From a bacterium UBP4_UBA6127 (GTDB taxonomy: Bacteria; UBP4; UBA4092), in contig DIVR01000020.1 in assembly GCA_002428325.1 (NCBI GenBank), forward strand, positions 1-25,139: 25,139 nucleotides of DNA, in the 5' to 3' direction. Of the stretch, positions 1 to 7,832 are shown in pieces. The notes beneath the pieces are model-generated. The model saw only the letters and a list, made by a program, of their open reading frames with translations, did not search any database and was not told the DNA's origin. Positions within the stretch are counted from its first letter, which is position 1. Every line of letters starts with the position of its first letter. Made by a program: the position numbers and the translations under genes.

Positions 1-1708
1 CCAAAACTCCATTAGAAAGTCCTTTCATCCAATTCAGAACCCCGCCAATAGCCCACTTGGCCACATTCCACCAGAATTTTATAGCCAAGCTGATTTTATC
101 CCAATACTTCCAGACTAAAAAAGCGGCTACCCCCACAGCAACCAAGGCAATTCCTATAGGAGAGGCAATAAAAGCCCAGGAGGCTTGGACTGCTCCCCAG
201 ATCCCGGCGGCCATCGCTCGGAAGGCTCCCAGTGATCCTGCCTTAATCATCGCGAAGAAAGCTTTTATTTGCGGACCATTCGCTATTAAGAACTGACTAG
301 CTGTATAAAGACCTTGATAGGCGCCAATTAGCTTGGATAGGATGAAACCGCCGCCACCGGCTAACATTAACATCCCCCCCAAAGACCCAGTGAAAACAGT
401 TAAACCAACCGCTCCAACCGCAAATACCTTTCCGATATTGGGGTGTTTGCTTAGGAAATCACCGATTTTACCCAATACGGTATTCATTCCGTTTAGGATG
501 GATGTTAACCGGATGACCTCAGCTATAGATTTACCGAATTCTCTGAATACCTGGGAAGAAGTACCCTTAAACGTATCCCAGCGCATATTAATACTGGACA
601 TTATAAGATTAGTTTTTTGGGTTAAATCCGCCTGATTTTTCAGCTTTCCAATCATATCGTTATAGCCGCTGGAACCCGCATTAATAAGAGCACCCATAGC
701 TTCGTCGCTTCCGGACCCGAAGATAGTCTGGATGATATCCATCCGCTCTTGCTGGCTTTTGATGGATTTGAGCTTCTGCAGCTCAACCATCATATGCTCA
801 ATACCTTGGAACTGCCCTTTATCATCAAAGAAATTCAGCTGGACACCCGATGCGCTTAACATAGCCTGGACTTCTTTTCCGTGGCCGGTTGCCAGCATCC
901 TTTGCATTACTGATATTCGGCCAAGGGCCTGGCTAAATTGGGTACCAGCCTTCATTCCCTCAATGCCGCTCTGTTTCATGATTCCCATGACTGCCGCAAT
1001 GGCAGGGGCATTCTCAATCCCGGTAACCCCAAGATTCTTCAAAGCCGCCGAGGCATTGGCAAATGTATAACCCATTTCGGTAAGGTTTACACCAGAAGCG
1101 TATTTAAGTCTGCCAATTAAATCTGAGAACTTGGTCATATCTTCTGGCCGGATATCCATGGAGTTTTTGAATTGCCCCATGTATTCGGCTACCGTAGCGA
1201 AGTTTTCTCCCATAATTACTGATAGTTTAGCCGTAGATTCGCCAACACCATTTAAAATATCAGTAGCTTGGATCCCCTGCTGCCGAAGACTGATAAACAT
1301 CTCTATCATGTCTTTAGATTCACCAGGAAGCTCTTTTCCTAAAGTATCACCTAATCGTACCAAGTCATTATATTGTGTAGAAATAACCCCATTCGAATCC
1401 ATCATGGCGCTTTGAAGGAACTTTTGTCGTTCCTCTAGGCTTCCGTACGCCATAACCGCAGAAGTGACTCCGGCGGCCATGGTTCCAGAGACAACCCCTA
1501 AAGCGGCCCCACTTTTCATCATGGATGAAGAGAAGTTACCTAACCGGTCAGAGAGTTGTTGGATATGGGAGAGCCGTTCGCTGGTTTTATCGAGGGTAGA
1601 ATTGACGGTTTTGGCATAGGTATTGAACCGGTTGATCCCGGCGAAGGCCTGGTCCATCTTGGCCTGAAATTCCAAATAAATCTTATATGAACTGCTGTTA
1701 TCTGCCAT
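1..1708 (-). CDS. Phage tail tape measure protein (3' end beyond window)
   Basis: The minus strand is open from the ATG at 1706-1708 to the window edge, about 569 codons with no stop seen. The product starts MADNSSSYKIYLEFQAKMD and has a helical N-terminus. A tape-measure core follows (motifs ANASAALKNLGVTGIENAP and GTQFSQALGR, as in TP901-type tape measures). Two long hydrophobic stretches are encoded around 440-320 and 165-100, with glycine- and alanine-rich runs. Such proteins set tail length and sit inside the tail tube. A weak Shine-Dalgarno (AAGAGG) lies only about 2 bases before this ATG, so the start could be slightly different; the next in-frame ATG is at MDQAFAG. Its strand is opposite to the tail sheath, tube and chaperone genes at 14660-17130, which it would normally follow. 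Family assignment is confident; the exact start is less so. Confidence 0.88.
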   Translation of the reverse strand, partial: MADNSSSYKIYLEFQAKMDQAFAGINRFNTYAKTVNSTLDKTSERLSHIQQLSDRLGNFSSSMMKSGAALGVVSGTMAAGVTSAVMAYGSLEERQKFLQSAMMDSNGVISTQYNDLVRLGDTLGKELPGESKDMIEMFISLRQQGIQATDILNGVGESTAKLSVIMGENFATVAEYMGQFKNSMDIRPEDMTKFSDLIGRLKYASGVNLTEMGYTFANASAALKNLGVTGIENAPAIAAVMGIMKQSGIEGMKAGTQFSQALGRISVMQRMLATGHGKEVQAMLSASGVQLNFFDDKGQFQGIEHMMVELQKLKSIKSQQERMDIIQTIFGSGSDEAMGALINAGSSGYNDMIGKLKNQADLTQKTNLIMSSINMRWDTFKGTSSQVFREFGKSIAEVIRLTSILNGMNTVLGKIGDFLSKHPNIGKVFAVGAVGLTVFTGSLGGMLMLAGGGGFILSKLIGAYQGLYTASQFLIANGPQIKAFFAMIKAGSLGAFRAMAAGIWGAVQASWAFIASPIGIALVAVGVAAFLVWKYWDKISLAIKFWWNVAKWAIGGVLNWMKGLSNGVL

Positions 1709-1879
1709 AGCCTCTTAATTTAGGGGGTATTTATAGGGATTACCAGTAACTGTTGGAAAGATTGAACAAAGTGTCAGATATATTTCATATTTTATTAAAA
1801 ACTGTTCTCGCGGTTTTTGAGAGAAAAGAGGTTTAGGTCCGGGGTTGATATCTTTATCTTCGGGTTAGTTTCTATACCA

Positions 1880-1980
1880 CCGTCAAAACACCGTCAAATT
1901 GCGTCAATTTGAACGAAACAGGCTAACGGGTAGGATTGTTAGGGTAAGTCTGCAAAAAGCCTCTGAGAGAGAGTTTTTAG
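1880..1980. repeat. Long direct repeat, copy A
   Basis: This is a ~101-bp unit repeated 153 bp downstream. It starts with three spaced GTCAA pentamers, then AACGAAACAGGCTAA, GGTAGGATTGTTAGGGTA, and ends in CTCTGAGAGAGAGTTTTTAG. The last ~70 bases match copy B with only a few substitutions and one single-base indel. It does not encode a plausible protein. Confidence 0.85.
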
Positions 1981-2032
1981 GAAGAATGGGTTCATGGTGG
2001 AATAGCTGGTTTCCGGAGTTACTTCCAGACCC

Positions 2033-2132
2033 CCGTGCAAACCCAGTGCAATTGCGTGCATTTTAACGAAACAGGCTAATAGGTAGGATTGTTAGGGTAG
2101 GTCCGCAAAAACCTCTGAGAGAGAGTTTTTAG
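2033..2132. repeat. Long direct repeat, copy B
   Basis: Second copy of the ~100-bp unit. Each of the three pentamers read as GTCAA in copy A is here GTGCA, while the rest is nearly unchanged. This coordinated change suggests that the triplet of pentamers is a set of protein-binding sites or integration-arm-like sites. Binding by the phage transposase or a regulator is possible but not shown. Confidence 0.85.
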
Positions 2133-2195
2133 ATGGAAGGTATCCAGGTAAAAGAAAACCCCAAGATAAAAATCTTAGGGTTTATATATTCCAAT

Positions 2196-2750
2196 TTATG
2201 ATAGTAATATATTTTTGTTAAAATAATCACTTGAAAAACTACTTTCATCATTAATATCTTTAAAAATAAGTAACCGCTTGTTTCTATGATGAGTATTCTT
2301 CTTATCAAAGAAATTAATTATTTTGGCAGCTATAACAAGAAGAAAACATATAATAGAGTTTTCAAAAAAAGATTGCAATACTGCTTCATTCAATAAGTTA
2401 TATAATTCGATAACTTCCTTCTTCTGCTTTTGAATATCTTGGCTAAATTCATTTACCAGCTCTTCTTGCTCTTTTGATATTTTTTTACTCATAAAAAGCT
2501 TAAATTCTTTTGAATTAAATCTTATTAATTCAGACTCAAGTATAAGATCCCTGACAAAAGAAGATAAAATTTTATATGAAATACTTTCACTATCTATTAG
2601 TTTATCCGTCTCTAATTTACATAGCTTAATATGAATTACTCTAAAACGATTAATTACTCTAAACCTAAGAAGTTGTTTAAAAATCAAAAGACACATGGCA
2701 AATATGAGAACACAATTACCGATCCTTATAATTGTATCTAATAGCGTCAT
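2196..2750 (-). CDS. Hypothetical membrane protein, 184 aa
   Basis: I do not recognise a family. The product has an N-terminal hydrophobic segment (about residues 8-25, IIRIGNCVLIFAMCLLIF), a basic patch, a charged helical middle likely to form a coiled coil (KEQEELVNEFSQDIQKQKKEV), and a second hydrophobic segment around residues 133-148. It is clearly more AT-rich than the phage structural genes. It starts 22 bases after the stop of the 2773-3105 gene on the same strand, so the two are probably co-transcribed. Its position between the repressor and the outer regulatory DNA is where prophages often carry accessory genes expressed in the lysogen, such as superinfection exclusion or abortive-infection membrane proteins. 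That role is inference from position and topology only. Confidence 0.65.
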   Translation of the reverse strand: MTLLDTIIRIGNCVLIFAMCLLIFKQLLRFRVINRFRVIHIKLCKLETDKLIDSESISYKILSSFVRDLILESELIRFNSKEFKLFMSKKISKEQEELVNEFSQDIQKQKKEVIELYNLLNEAVLQSFFENSIICFLLVIAAKIINFFDKKNTHHRNKRLLIFKDINDESSFSSDYFNKNILLS

Positions 2751-2772
2751 TTTTCTTCCCCTTACAGTTTAT

Positions 2773-3105
2773 TTAATTAACAGAAGATGTTTTCTTCTGT
2801 TTTTTCTTTATCCTTAAATTACCTTCCGTTTTATTCTTTTCCATTAGCATAGTGAACATTTCTTTTTGTGATGCTAAATACTTTTCCTGCCATTCCTTTC
2901 TATCTTTCTTTAACTCACTTATTTCTAATTCCTTTTTGGCTATTATTCCAACATATTCTCTTATTCTGGATTTATATTGGTTTAAAATAACAACCAAAGA
3001 ACCTAATAGTAGAACGATAAGAAATGGCTTAACACCATATTTTTGTAAGATATCACATATTTTTATAAATTCCGGCGAAGAAAAATAGAATAAATAACTA
3101 CTCAT
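2773..3105 (-). CDS. Hypothetical membrane-anchored coiled-coil protein, 110 aa
   Basis: No known family recognised. A single transmembrane segment (about residues 25-42, VKPFLIVLLLGSLVVILN) is followed by a long, highly charged helix (KKELEISELKKDRKEWQEKYLASQKE) and a lysine-rich tail, so it is probably anchored with a cytoplasmic coiled coil. It precedes the 184-aa membrane protein by 22 bases on the same strand, and both are AT-rich, suggesting a two-gene unit. The ribosome-binding site upstream of the ATG is weak (AAAGATATAA). Two small membrane proteins with coiled coils in the accessory slot of a prophage fit an exclusion or defence role. Nothing in the sequence proves this. Confidence 0.6.
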   Translation of the reverse strand: MSSYLFYFSSPEFIKICDILQKYGVKPFLIVLLLGSLVVILNQYKSRIREYVGIIAKKELEISELKKDRKEWQEKYLASQKEMFTMLMEKNKTEGNLRIKKKQKKTSSVN

Positions 3106-3275
3106 TTATATCTTTACCGGTTTCATAATGATGACAAAAAATAAAAAAGAAGAAGTGATATTAACCTTATATTTTAACATAAATCATCTAACCACCCTGT
3201 CGATATAGCCCATAAAGTCAACTAATTTAACACGTTGTTTCCCTGAATCGTATTCTACCCCTATCCCCCACTATC

Positions 3276-3316
3276 TTGTCAACAAAAAAAGCCCCCGGAT
3301 TTGCATCCGGAGGCTG
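3276..3316. repeat. 41-bp direct repeat containing a terminator, left copy
   Basis: The copies at 3276-3316 and 4097-4137 differ at only two of 41 positions. They flank exactly one gene (3335-4045). The repeat includes a whole rho-independent terminator acting on the minus strand. Confidence 0.85.
3284..3314 (-). terminator. Rho-independent terminator of the 3335-4045 gene
   Basis: Read on the minus strand, a 10-bp stem (GCCTCCGGAT paired with ATCCGGGGGC, one G-T type mismatch) closes a 4-base loop. A run of seven T follows. It lies about 20 bases past the stop of the 3335-4045 gene. Confidence 0.9.
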
Positions 3317-3334
3317 ACATAATCACTTTTCTAT

Positions 3335-4045
3335 TTATTCCCATGGATCATAATTTATCGGCTTGGTACTATCATAAAGATAAGAAGGGGGATTACCTAA
3401 GGATATTTCGAAAATATCGATTTTTTCTCTATCAAGTATATTTTCCAATACCATTAAATAGAAATAACCTGGTTTAGGTGGTTCATAACCATTGTATGCG
3501 GCAGAGTTATTTATACTATCAAGGCTTGATATAGAATCTGATTTTAAAATAAAAAAATATCTATCAATATTTAAGTCAAAGTTTTTCATCTTTGCTGATT
3601 TAATCAAGACAAAATCCTTTGGCATGATACTTGTTATATTCTTATAGAAATATTCTTTGCTTGCATACTCATTACTTGGCAATCCCCATTGACCCTTTGT
3701 TTTTCCAGATATTCGACCACATCGAGGTGGATTTCCAAAAGTATTCCCTGTCCATGATGTATTGATGTTAAAACATATTTCATCCGATTTTCCAATTTGA
3801 GTTCCCCCCTCACTATACACTTTTTTGTATCCATGATTCCATTCTTTTTCAAAACCATCAATAGTATCACCCAACCCCGCTTTAGGACATATTAGGGTTA
3901 CTTCTACAGGCTTATCGTTTGCAGAACCAATCACCGCTGCAACAATAATTAAGAATACTAATAAGAATAAAATACCTAAAGAAATAAGCATAGCCTTGAC
4001 TAATTTCTTATTCTTCCATGAATTAAATTGGACTTTTTCTTCCAT
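3335..4045 (-). CDS. Hypothetical signal-anchored extracytoplasmic protein, 236 aa
   Basis: No family recognised. A short basic cytoplasmic N-terminus (KNKKLVKAM) leads into one strongly hydrophobic segment (about residues 19-40, MLISLGILFLLVFLIIVAAVIG). The ~195-residue domain outside the membrane has three cysteines and many aromatic and glycine residues, ending in NYDPWE. The start is supported by a GGGGGTA stretch about nine bases upstream of the ATG. The gene is AT-rich and lies between two nearly identical 41-bp terminator repeats, so it looks like a self-contained cassette inserted between the repressor gene and its neighbours. It may be a lysogenic-conversion or surface-exclusion gene, but function is unknown. 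Confidence 0.65.
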   Translation of the reverse strand: MEEKVQFNSWKNKKLVKAMLISLGILFLLVFLIIVAAVIGSANDKPVEVTLICPKAGLGDTIDGFEKEWNHGYKKVYSEGGTQIGKSDEICFNINTSWTGNTFGNPPRCGRISGKTKGQWGLPSNEYASKEYFYKNITSIMPKDFVLIKSAKMKNFDLNIDRYFFILKSDSISSLDSINNSAAYNGYEPPKPGYFYLMVLENILDREKIDIFEISLGNPPSYLYDSTKPINYDPWE

Positions 4046-4096
4046 TATTGAATACCCCCGACAATTTTTAGGTATTAAACATTAAATAGTGTATTT

Positions 4097-4137
4097 TTGT
4101 CAATAAAAAAAGCCCCCGGATTTGAATCCGGAGGCTG
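4097..4137. repeat. 41-bp direct repeat containing a terminator, right copy
   Basis: Second copy of the repeat at 3276-3316, with two substitutions (C/T and C/A). It lies between the stop of the repressor gene and the start of the 3335-4045 gene. Confidence 0.85.
4104..4135 (-). terminator. Rho-independent terminator of the repressor gene
   Basis: On the minus strand the stem GCCTCCGGAT / ATCCGGGGGC with loop TCAA is followed by seven T. It lies about 24 bases after the repressor stop and is nearly identical to the terminator at 3284-3314. Confidence 0.9.
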
Positions 4138-4158
4138 TGATAAATACAGTTTAGAGGA

Positions 4159-4542
4159 TTAGCAGACAAATCTATCTTTTCTTTCATTAATTAAATCTGC
4201 TATCAACCTTTCTTTTTTTAAATTTCTAAGAAATTCTTTTTGAACATCAGTACCCATAGTTGATAATAGGTCAATAATCTCAATAATAGTGCCAGACATT
4301 ACTTCCTCATTAATGGAACCAAACATATCTCCATCACCAGTCAATAACCAGATTGGATTTACTTTATAAATAGCCATCATATCTTTTGCAAAATTGACCT
4401 GCGGAAGCATTTTACCATTTTCATATCTGGATAATGTAGATATAGATATATTGAGTTCTTTAGCTATTTCCTCAATACTTTTACCTAATTTATCTCTAAT
4501 AAGTTTTACTCTTCTACCAAATATCTGATTGTAATTTTCCAT
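4159..4542 (-). CDS. Phage repressor, XRE-family HTH (c-like)
   Basis: The 127-aa protein has an N-terminal XRE-type helix-turn-helix (about residues 9-65: GKSIEEIAKELNISISTLSRYENGKMLPQ), then NPIWLLTGDGDMF, a tail typical of CI-type phage repressors. The C-terminus is short and helical, with no S24 peptidase-like domain and no catalytic Ser-Lys pair, so LexA-style self-cleavage is unlikely. It is divergent from the Ner/Cro-like gene, in the position of Mu repressor c, and should hold the transposase operon silent. Two identical ATATTTGCAATAT sites, one over its own start codon and one over the early -10 box, are probable operators, implying autoregulation. An AGGA motif precedes the start by about ten bases. 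Confidence 0.85.
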   Translation of the reverse strand: MENYNQIFGRRVKLIRDKLGKSIEEIAKELNISISTLSRYENGKMLPQVNFAKDMMAIYKVNPIWLLTGDGDMFGSINEEVMSGTIIEIIDLLSTMGTDVQKEFLRNLKKERLIADLINERKDRFVC

Positions 4543-4607
4543 ATTTGCAATATTCCTATTGACTAAGTTTGCATATTTGCAATATACTTAATCAATCCTG
4601 ATTGATT
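4541..4607. promoter_or_regulatory. Lysis/lysogeny switch: early promoter and operators
   Basis: On the plus strand TTGACT (4559-4564) and TATACT (4583-4588) are separated by 18 bases, a good sigma-70 promoter for the early operon. ATATTTGCAATAT occurs twice, at 4541-4553 over the repressor start and at 4573-4585 over the -10 box, 32 bp apart. A perfect 8-bp inverted repeat, AATCAATC / GATTGATT (4590-4607), lies just downstream of the -10 and may be a Ner operator. Repressor occupancy of the second site would block the early promoter. Confidence 0.75.
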
Positions 4608-4622
4608 AAGGAGACAAAAAAA

Positions 4623-4823
4623 ATGACAAACATCCGAATCATTAAATCAGAAATGGCCTTAAAAGGGATAACCCAGACGGATATCGCCAAATCTTTAGGT
4701 GTCGATAAATCGACTGTCTCAGGAGTCATTAATGGGCTTCGTTCATCCCAGCGAATCCAAGAGTACATTGCAAAACTGCTCAAGATTGATTTTGAGACCC
4801 TATGGGGCCGGAAGACCGGGTAA
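4623..4823 (+). CDS. Ner/Cro-like early regulator, 66 aa
   Basis: This small helix-turn-helix protein (MTNIRIIKSEMALKGITQTD...) has the motif QTDIAKSLGVDKSTVSGVINGLRSS, as in Ner/Cro-type phage regulators. It is the first gene of the rightward early operon, in the place of Mu ner, and probably represses both the repressor and early promoters as lysis proceeds. The ATG at 4623 is chosen because AAGGAG (4608-4613) lies nine bases upstream. An upstream in-frame TTG at 4602 would put that Shine-Dalgarno inside the gene and is less likely. The 8-bp inverted repeat at 4590-4607 ends just before the ribosome-binding site. Confidence 0.85.
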   Translation: MTNIRIIKSEMALKGITQTDIAKSLGVDKSTVSGVINGLRSSQRIQEYIAKLLKIDFETLWGRKTG

Positions 4824-4862
4824 CCCAGGGGCCAGAAAGATACGGCAGTGAGAAAAGTCCCA

Positions 4863-5000
4863 ATGATGAAAATTGCATTCAAATCCATAATGAAATTCGC
4901 CCAAAAAGTAGTTTATCAGGGCAGGCAAAAATTCTCAACTTTTATTAATGGTGGATTGAAAGCGGATTCAGAGGTAGGAAATGTCGGGATTAGAAATTAA
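4863..5000 (+). CDS. Possible small basic protein, 45 aa
   Basis: This short frame, MMKIAFKSIMKFAQKVVYQG..., fills the gap between the Ner-like gene and the transposase gene and overlaps the latter's start by 20 bases. It is basic and amphipathic. The Shine-Dalgarno (GTGAGAAAAG) is poor and I know no homologous family, so it may be untranslated leader instead. Confidence 0.3.
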   Translation: MMKIAFKSIMKFAQKVVYQGRQKFSTFINGGLKADSEVGNVGIRN

Positions 5001-6924
5001 CTCAGAACAGACTAATCACATAAATGACCCAAGACCTAATGAGTGGCTATCTTTCGAAGCTATCAGCCGGGTAACCGGATGGGGCATGCCAAAAATTAAA
5101 CTAATGCATCATCGTAGGAAATTTACTCTCATTAAATATGAGAAAGGGACTCGCTGCCGGGGAGGTAAACGGCCCCTCATTCATATCAATGACCCGGAAA
5201 TCCCGGCGGAAGCCCGATCAAGATACTACCGGCTGGAAGACGGGGGAATAATATCCTTTGTGAATCAGGAGCAGAAAATGCAGGAACTAAACCAGGTGAA
5301 CCCTCCAATCCATCTAAACCCGGAAGACCTTCAGAATACTAAATCTCAGCGAAATCTGGCCATTATCCGAGAAGCCAGGAATATCCCGCCGGGGATGAAG
5401 ACGGATGATTGGTATGGAGTCGTGGCTAAACAATATGGGGTATCTAAAGCCACTGTCTACAGAACGATAGCCGAATCAGGCGCCAGAGCCTCTATCCGGG
5501 AAACATCCACCAATCAATCCAGTTATATCCCCATCAAATCAAGGTCATTTTCCGAGGAGGCCGTTTCCTGGGCAGTGGGCCAATACCTGGCAACACCGAG
5601 GATGGTAGTCAAAGACCTGTATGCCCAAATGATACGGTTAGCTCCTGAAAATGGTTGGCAGATTGGGTCAATTCAGGCCCTGTACCGGATTATTGAATCC
5701 ATCCCAGCTCCCATGGAGACATTTGCTATCGGCGGGAGACGGGCTGTGGAACATAAATTTATGCCGAAAATCCAAAGGGATTTATCAGTTTACCATGTCA
5801 TGGAGTGCCTGGTGGGGGATCAACACCTCTTTGATTACGTGGTCCTCGATGATGATGGCAGTGTTTTTGCGCCCGAGATGTATGCCTGGATGGACCTTAG
5901 AAGCCGGTATTGGGCAGGAGTCTTCCCCTCTTTTGGAAGTTATTCCTCAATAGATATTGGCCTCAGCTTGAAAGATGCCTGTAAATACGGAATTCCTAAA
6001 AAAATATACACCGATAACGGGAAACCTGAACTATCTAATTACGTAACCGGGCTTCGTTCCCAACTCTCAGGGCTTTCCATTGATGTGGATTCCGAGGATG
6101 GATATGTCCAGCATACCAAGGCTCGGCCCAGAACCCCCAGAGCCAAAATTATTGAGTCCCATTTCTGGCATGGGATGGAAGCCCTTCTCCTCCGGAAGAA
6201 TATCCCCGGATACCGGAAACGGGCAATCAACGAATTTGAGAACGAACAACGATTAAGAGATATCTCCCAAATGAAGAAGGAGGGAAAACTTCTTCATTAT
6301 AAGGAATTCTGGCAGGAGGTCTTGAAAACAGTCCAGGAAGCCAACCAAAGGACCCTCAGCACTGAGCCGATTGTCCCTGAGACTTATTTCTTTGAACACC
6401 TGCCGGAAGCGCCCCTATTACGTTTTGATGATCAAACATTGGATTTTCTGTTCCTGCCCTCATGCCGCCGGCGGGTCAGAGAGTCGATGATCCAGATAAC
6501 CCTCCCTGGCTATGGAAAATGCTTCTACTATGGCCGGGAGTTGGCGCCTTATACCGGAAAGGAGGTGGAAATACGATATAACCCATACGATAACGAACGC
6601 ATATATGCGCTAGACCCTAAAACTCATCAGCTTCTCTCCATGCCTAAGCTGGAAAAACAAATCAATCCCAAGGACCAGGAGCAGGTCCGGGAAAAAATCA
6701 GACGCTATGCCAGCTTAGCTTCCTTCTGGGTGGATCAAACTAAGAAATATACCAGTAAAGTCCAGAGAAATTATCCGATTCAATTATCACCCTACACCCG
6801 GACAGCGGATCAGGCGAAACAGGAGAAAGAACATGAGGCAAAAAGGGTCTCTGACAGTGAGATTGATCGCAGTTTGATTGCTTTATATGAAAAGAACTTC
6901 GCCCCCAGGGCTGCGGCCCAATAA
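4981..6924 (+). CDS. A: Mu-like DDE transposase (MuA)
   Basis: The protein has 647 aa, close to Mu A (663 aa). An N-terminal winged-helix region (about residues 18-90, EWLSFEAISRVTGWGMPKIK) resembles the Mu-type DNA-binding domain. A second HTH follows at residues 141-165 (WYGVVAKQYGVSKATVYRTI), then the RNase H-fold core. The catalytic triad can be placed at D280 (LVGDQH), D345 (YTDNGKPE) and E392 (KIIESHFW), in the same order and nearly the same spacing as in Mu A. The C-terminal part carries a Mu-transposase beta-barrel-like region and a basic tail. It cuts and joins phage ends to target DNA during integration and replicative transposition. GAGG (4971-4974) precedes the ATG. muB follows after 37 bases, and the early promoter at 4559-4588 should drive both. 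The gene looks intact. Confidence 0.95.
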   Translation: MSGLEINSEQTNHINDPRPNEWLSFEAISRVTGWGMPKIKLMHHRRKFTLIKYEKGTRCRGGKRPLIHINDPEIPAEARSRYYRLEDGGIISFVNQEQKMQELNQVNPPIHLNPEDLQNTKSQRNLAIIREARNIPPGMKTDDWYGVVAKQYGVSKATVYRTIAESGARASIRETSTNQSSYIPIKSRSFSEEAVSWAVGQYLATPRMVVKDLYAQMIRLAPENGWQIGSIQALYRIIESIPAPMETFAIGGRRAVEHKFMPKIQRDLSVYHVMECLVGDQHLFDYVVLDDDGSVFAPEMYAWMDLRSRYWAGVFPSFGSYSSIDIGLSLKDACKYGIPKKIYTDNGKPELSNYVTGLRSQLSGLSIDVDSEDGYVQHTKARPRTPRAKIIESHFWHGMEALLLRKNIPGYRKRAINEFENEQRLRDISQMKKEGKLLHYKEFWQEVLKTVQEANQRTLSTEPIVPETYFFEHLPEAPLLRFDDQTLDFLFLPSCRRRVRESMIQITLPGYGKCFYYGRELAPYTGKEVEIRYNPYDNERIYALDPKTHQLLSMPKLEKQINPKDQEQVREKIRRYASLASFWVDQTKKYTSKVQRNYPIQLSPYTRTADQAKQEKEHEAKRVSDSEIDRSLIALYEKNFAPRAAAQ

Positions 6925-6961
6925 CCAGTAATACCAATTTTATACGACAGGAGAAGAGCTT

Positions 6962-7825
6962 ATGGACAAACTTCAAGAACTTTTTCAGCGGAGCGGGCTG
7001 ACTGTAACAGCGATATCCGCTCAGATGGGAATGTCCCGTCCAGCTATTTCCGCCGCTTTAAAAGGGAAATACAACGGTCGGAAGGATATGGGCAGCGATA
7101 TTGAAATATTTCTGACCAGATATGTGGCTGAGAAAGGAAAAGCTGGTCAGCTGTCTACCACAACATACCTGACCAGCCACCAAAAAATGGTACTTGCGGT
7201 CCTCCATTACACAATGGATGACCACGAGTTTTCCATTATAACAGGTCCCTCCGGGGTTGGTAAAACCTATGTATGCCAGCATTTTACCGAGACCCAGCCG
7301 GGTGTGCGGTACATCAAGATGGTAGATGGCATGTCCTACGGGGATGTGGTGGATGAAATGCTGGAATCCTTTGATATCCACATGCACGGGGATGTCCATC
7401 GTCGGTTTAAAAGGCTCCTGGAATGCCTGGATGAGAACGAGATTCGGATGCTGATTGCAGATGAGGTGGACCTCTTCACCAAAGGTTCCGCCGCATCCTT
7501 TCTGAAAAAGGTCTCCATTTTCCGGGAAATATATGAGACAGGAATTCCTGTCGTCATGGTGGGACTACCAGCTCTCGAAAAGAAACTCCGGGAATCAGAA
7601 GAAAAATACATCTATTCTCGGATTGGCTATTTCCGGCGGATAAAGTCAGTGGATGCCGGGGAGTTAAGGGATTTCTGGCAGCATCTCGGCGGCGGGACTG
7701 AACCTGAAGTCCCGGATGTTATCCGCCAAGCCAGCCAAAAGGCTTATCTGCGAACCCTGCAGAAGGTATATGCCAGATCTCAGATCATTGGAATCCGGCA
7801 GGCAATGGGACTGATATTCGAATAA
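6962..7825 (+). CDS. B: Mu-like target-selection AAA+ ATPase (MuB)
   Basis: The 287-aa protein has an N-terminal HTH (SGLTVTAISAQMGMSRPAISAALKG, about residues 11-35), as in Mu B. The AAA+ ATPase domain has Walker A GPSGVGKT (residues 95-102) and Walker B MLIADE (163-168). Mu B forms ATP-dependent filaments on target DNA, recruits the transposase and gives target immunity. It lies directly after the transposase gene with an AGGAG ribosome-binding site about seven bases before the ATG. Length is slightly below Mu B (312 aa), but both nucleotide-binding motifs are intact. A perfect 15-bp hairpin begins eight bases after its stop. Confidence 0.93.
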   Translation: MDKLQELFQRSGLTVTAISAQMGMSRPAISAALKGKYNGRKDMGSDIEIFLTRYVAEKGKAGQLSTTTYLTSHQKMVLAVLHYTMDDHEFSIITGPSGVGKTYVCQHFTETQPGVRYIKMVDGMSYGDVVDEMLESFDIHMHGDVHRRFKRLLECLDENEIRMLIADEVDLFTKGSAASFLKKVSIFREIYETGIPVVMVGLPALEKKLRESEEKYIYSRIGYFRRIKSVDAGELRDFWQHLGGGTEPEVPDVIRQASQKAYLRTLQKVYARSQIIGIRQAMGLIFE

Positions 7826-7832
7826 TAAGAGG

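Larger units (their letters stand above)
1709..2195. other. Non-coding region between tape measure gene and membrane-protein genes
   Basis: No convincing gene is visible in these 487 bases. The stretch holds a pair of ~100-bp direct repeats (1880-1980 and 2033-2132). It also has a short motif at 1805-1829 (TTCTC, then GAGAG and AAAG) that loosely resembles the repeats at the prophage end near 17385-17539. Both flanking genes are on the minus strand, so this is upstream of the tape measure gene and downstream of the 2196-2750 gene. In a Mu-like layout it could be part of the left-end regulatory DNA, or contain a rearrangement joint close to 1709-1800. That reading is inference. Confidence 0.6.

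Noticed and set aside
57..1415. Several plus-strand open frames opposite the tape measure gene
   Set aside because: They are out-of-frame shadows of the long minus-strand gene, with odd composition and no ribosome-binding sites.
4602..4622. TTG at 4602 as the start of the Ner-like gene
   Set aside because: The AAGGAG Shine-Dalgarno at 4608-4613 would be inside the gene; the ATG at 4623 is correctly spaced.
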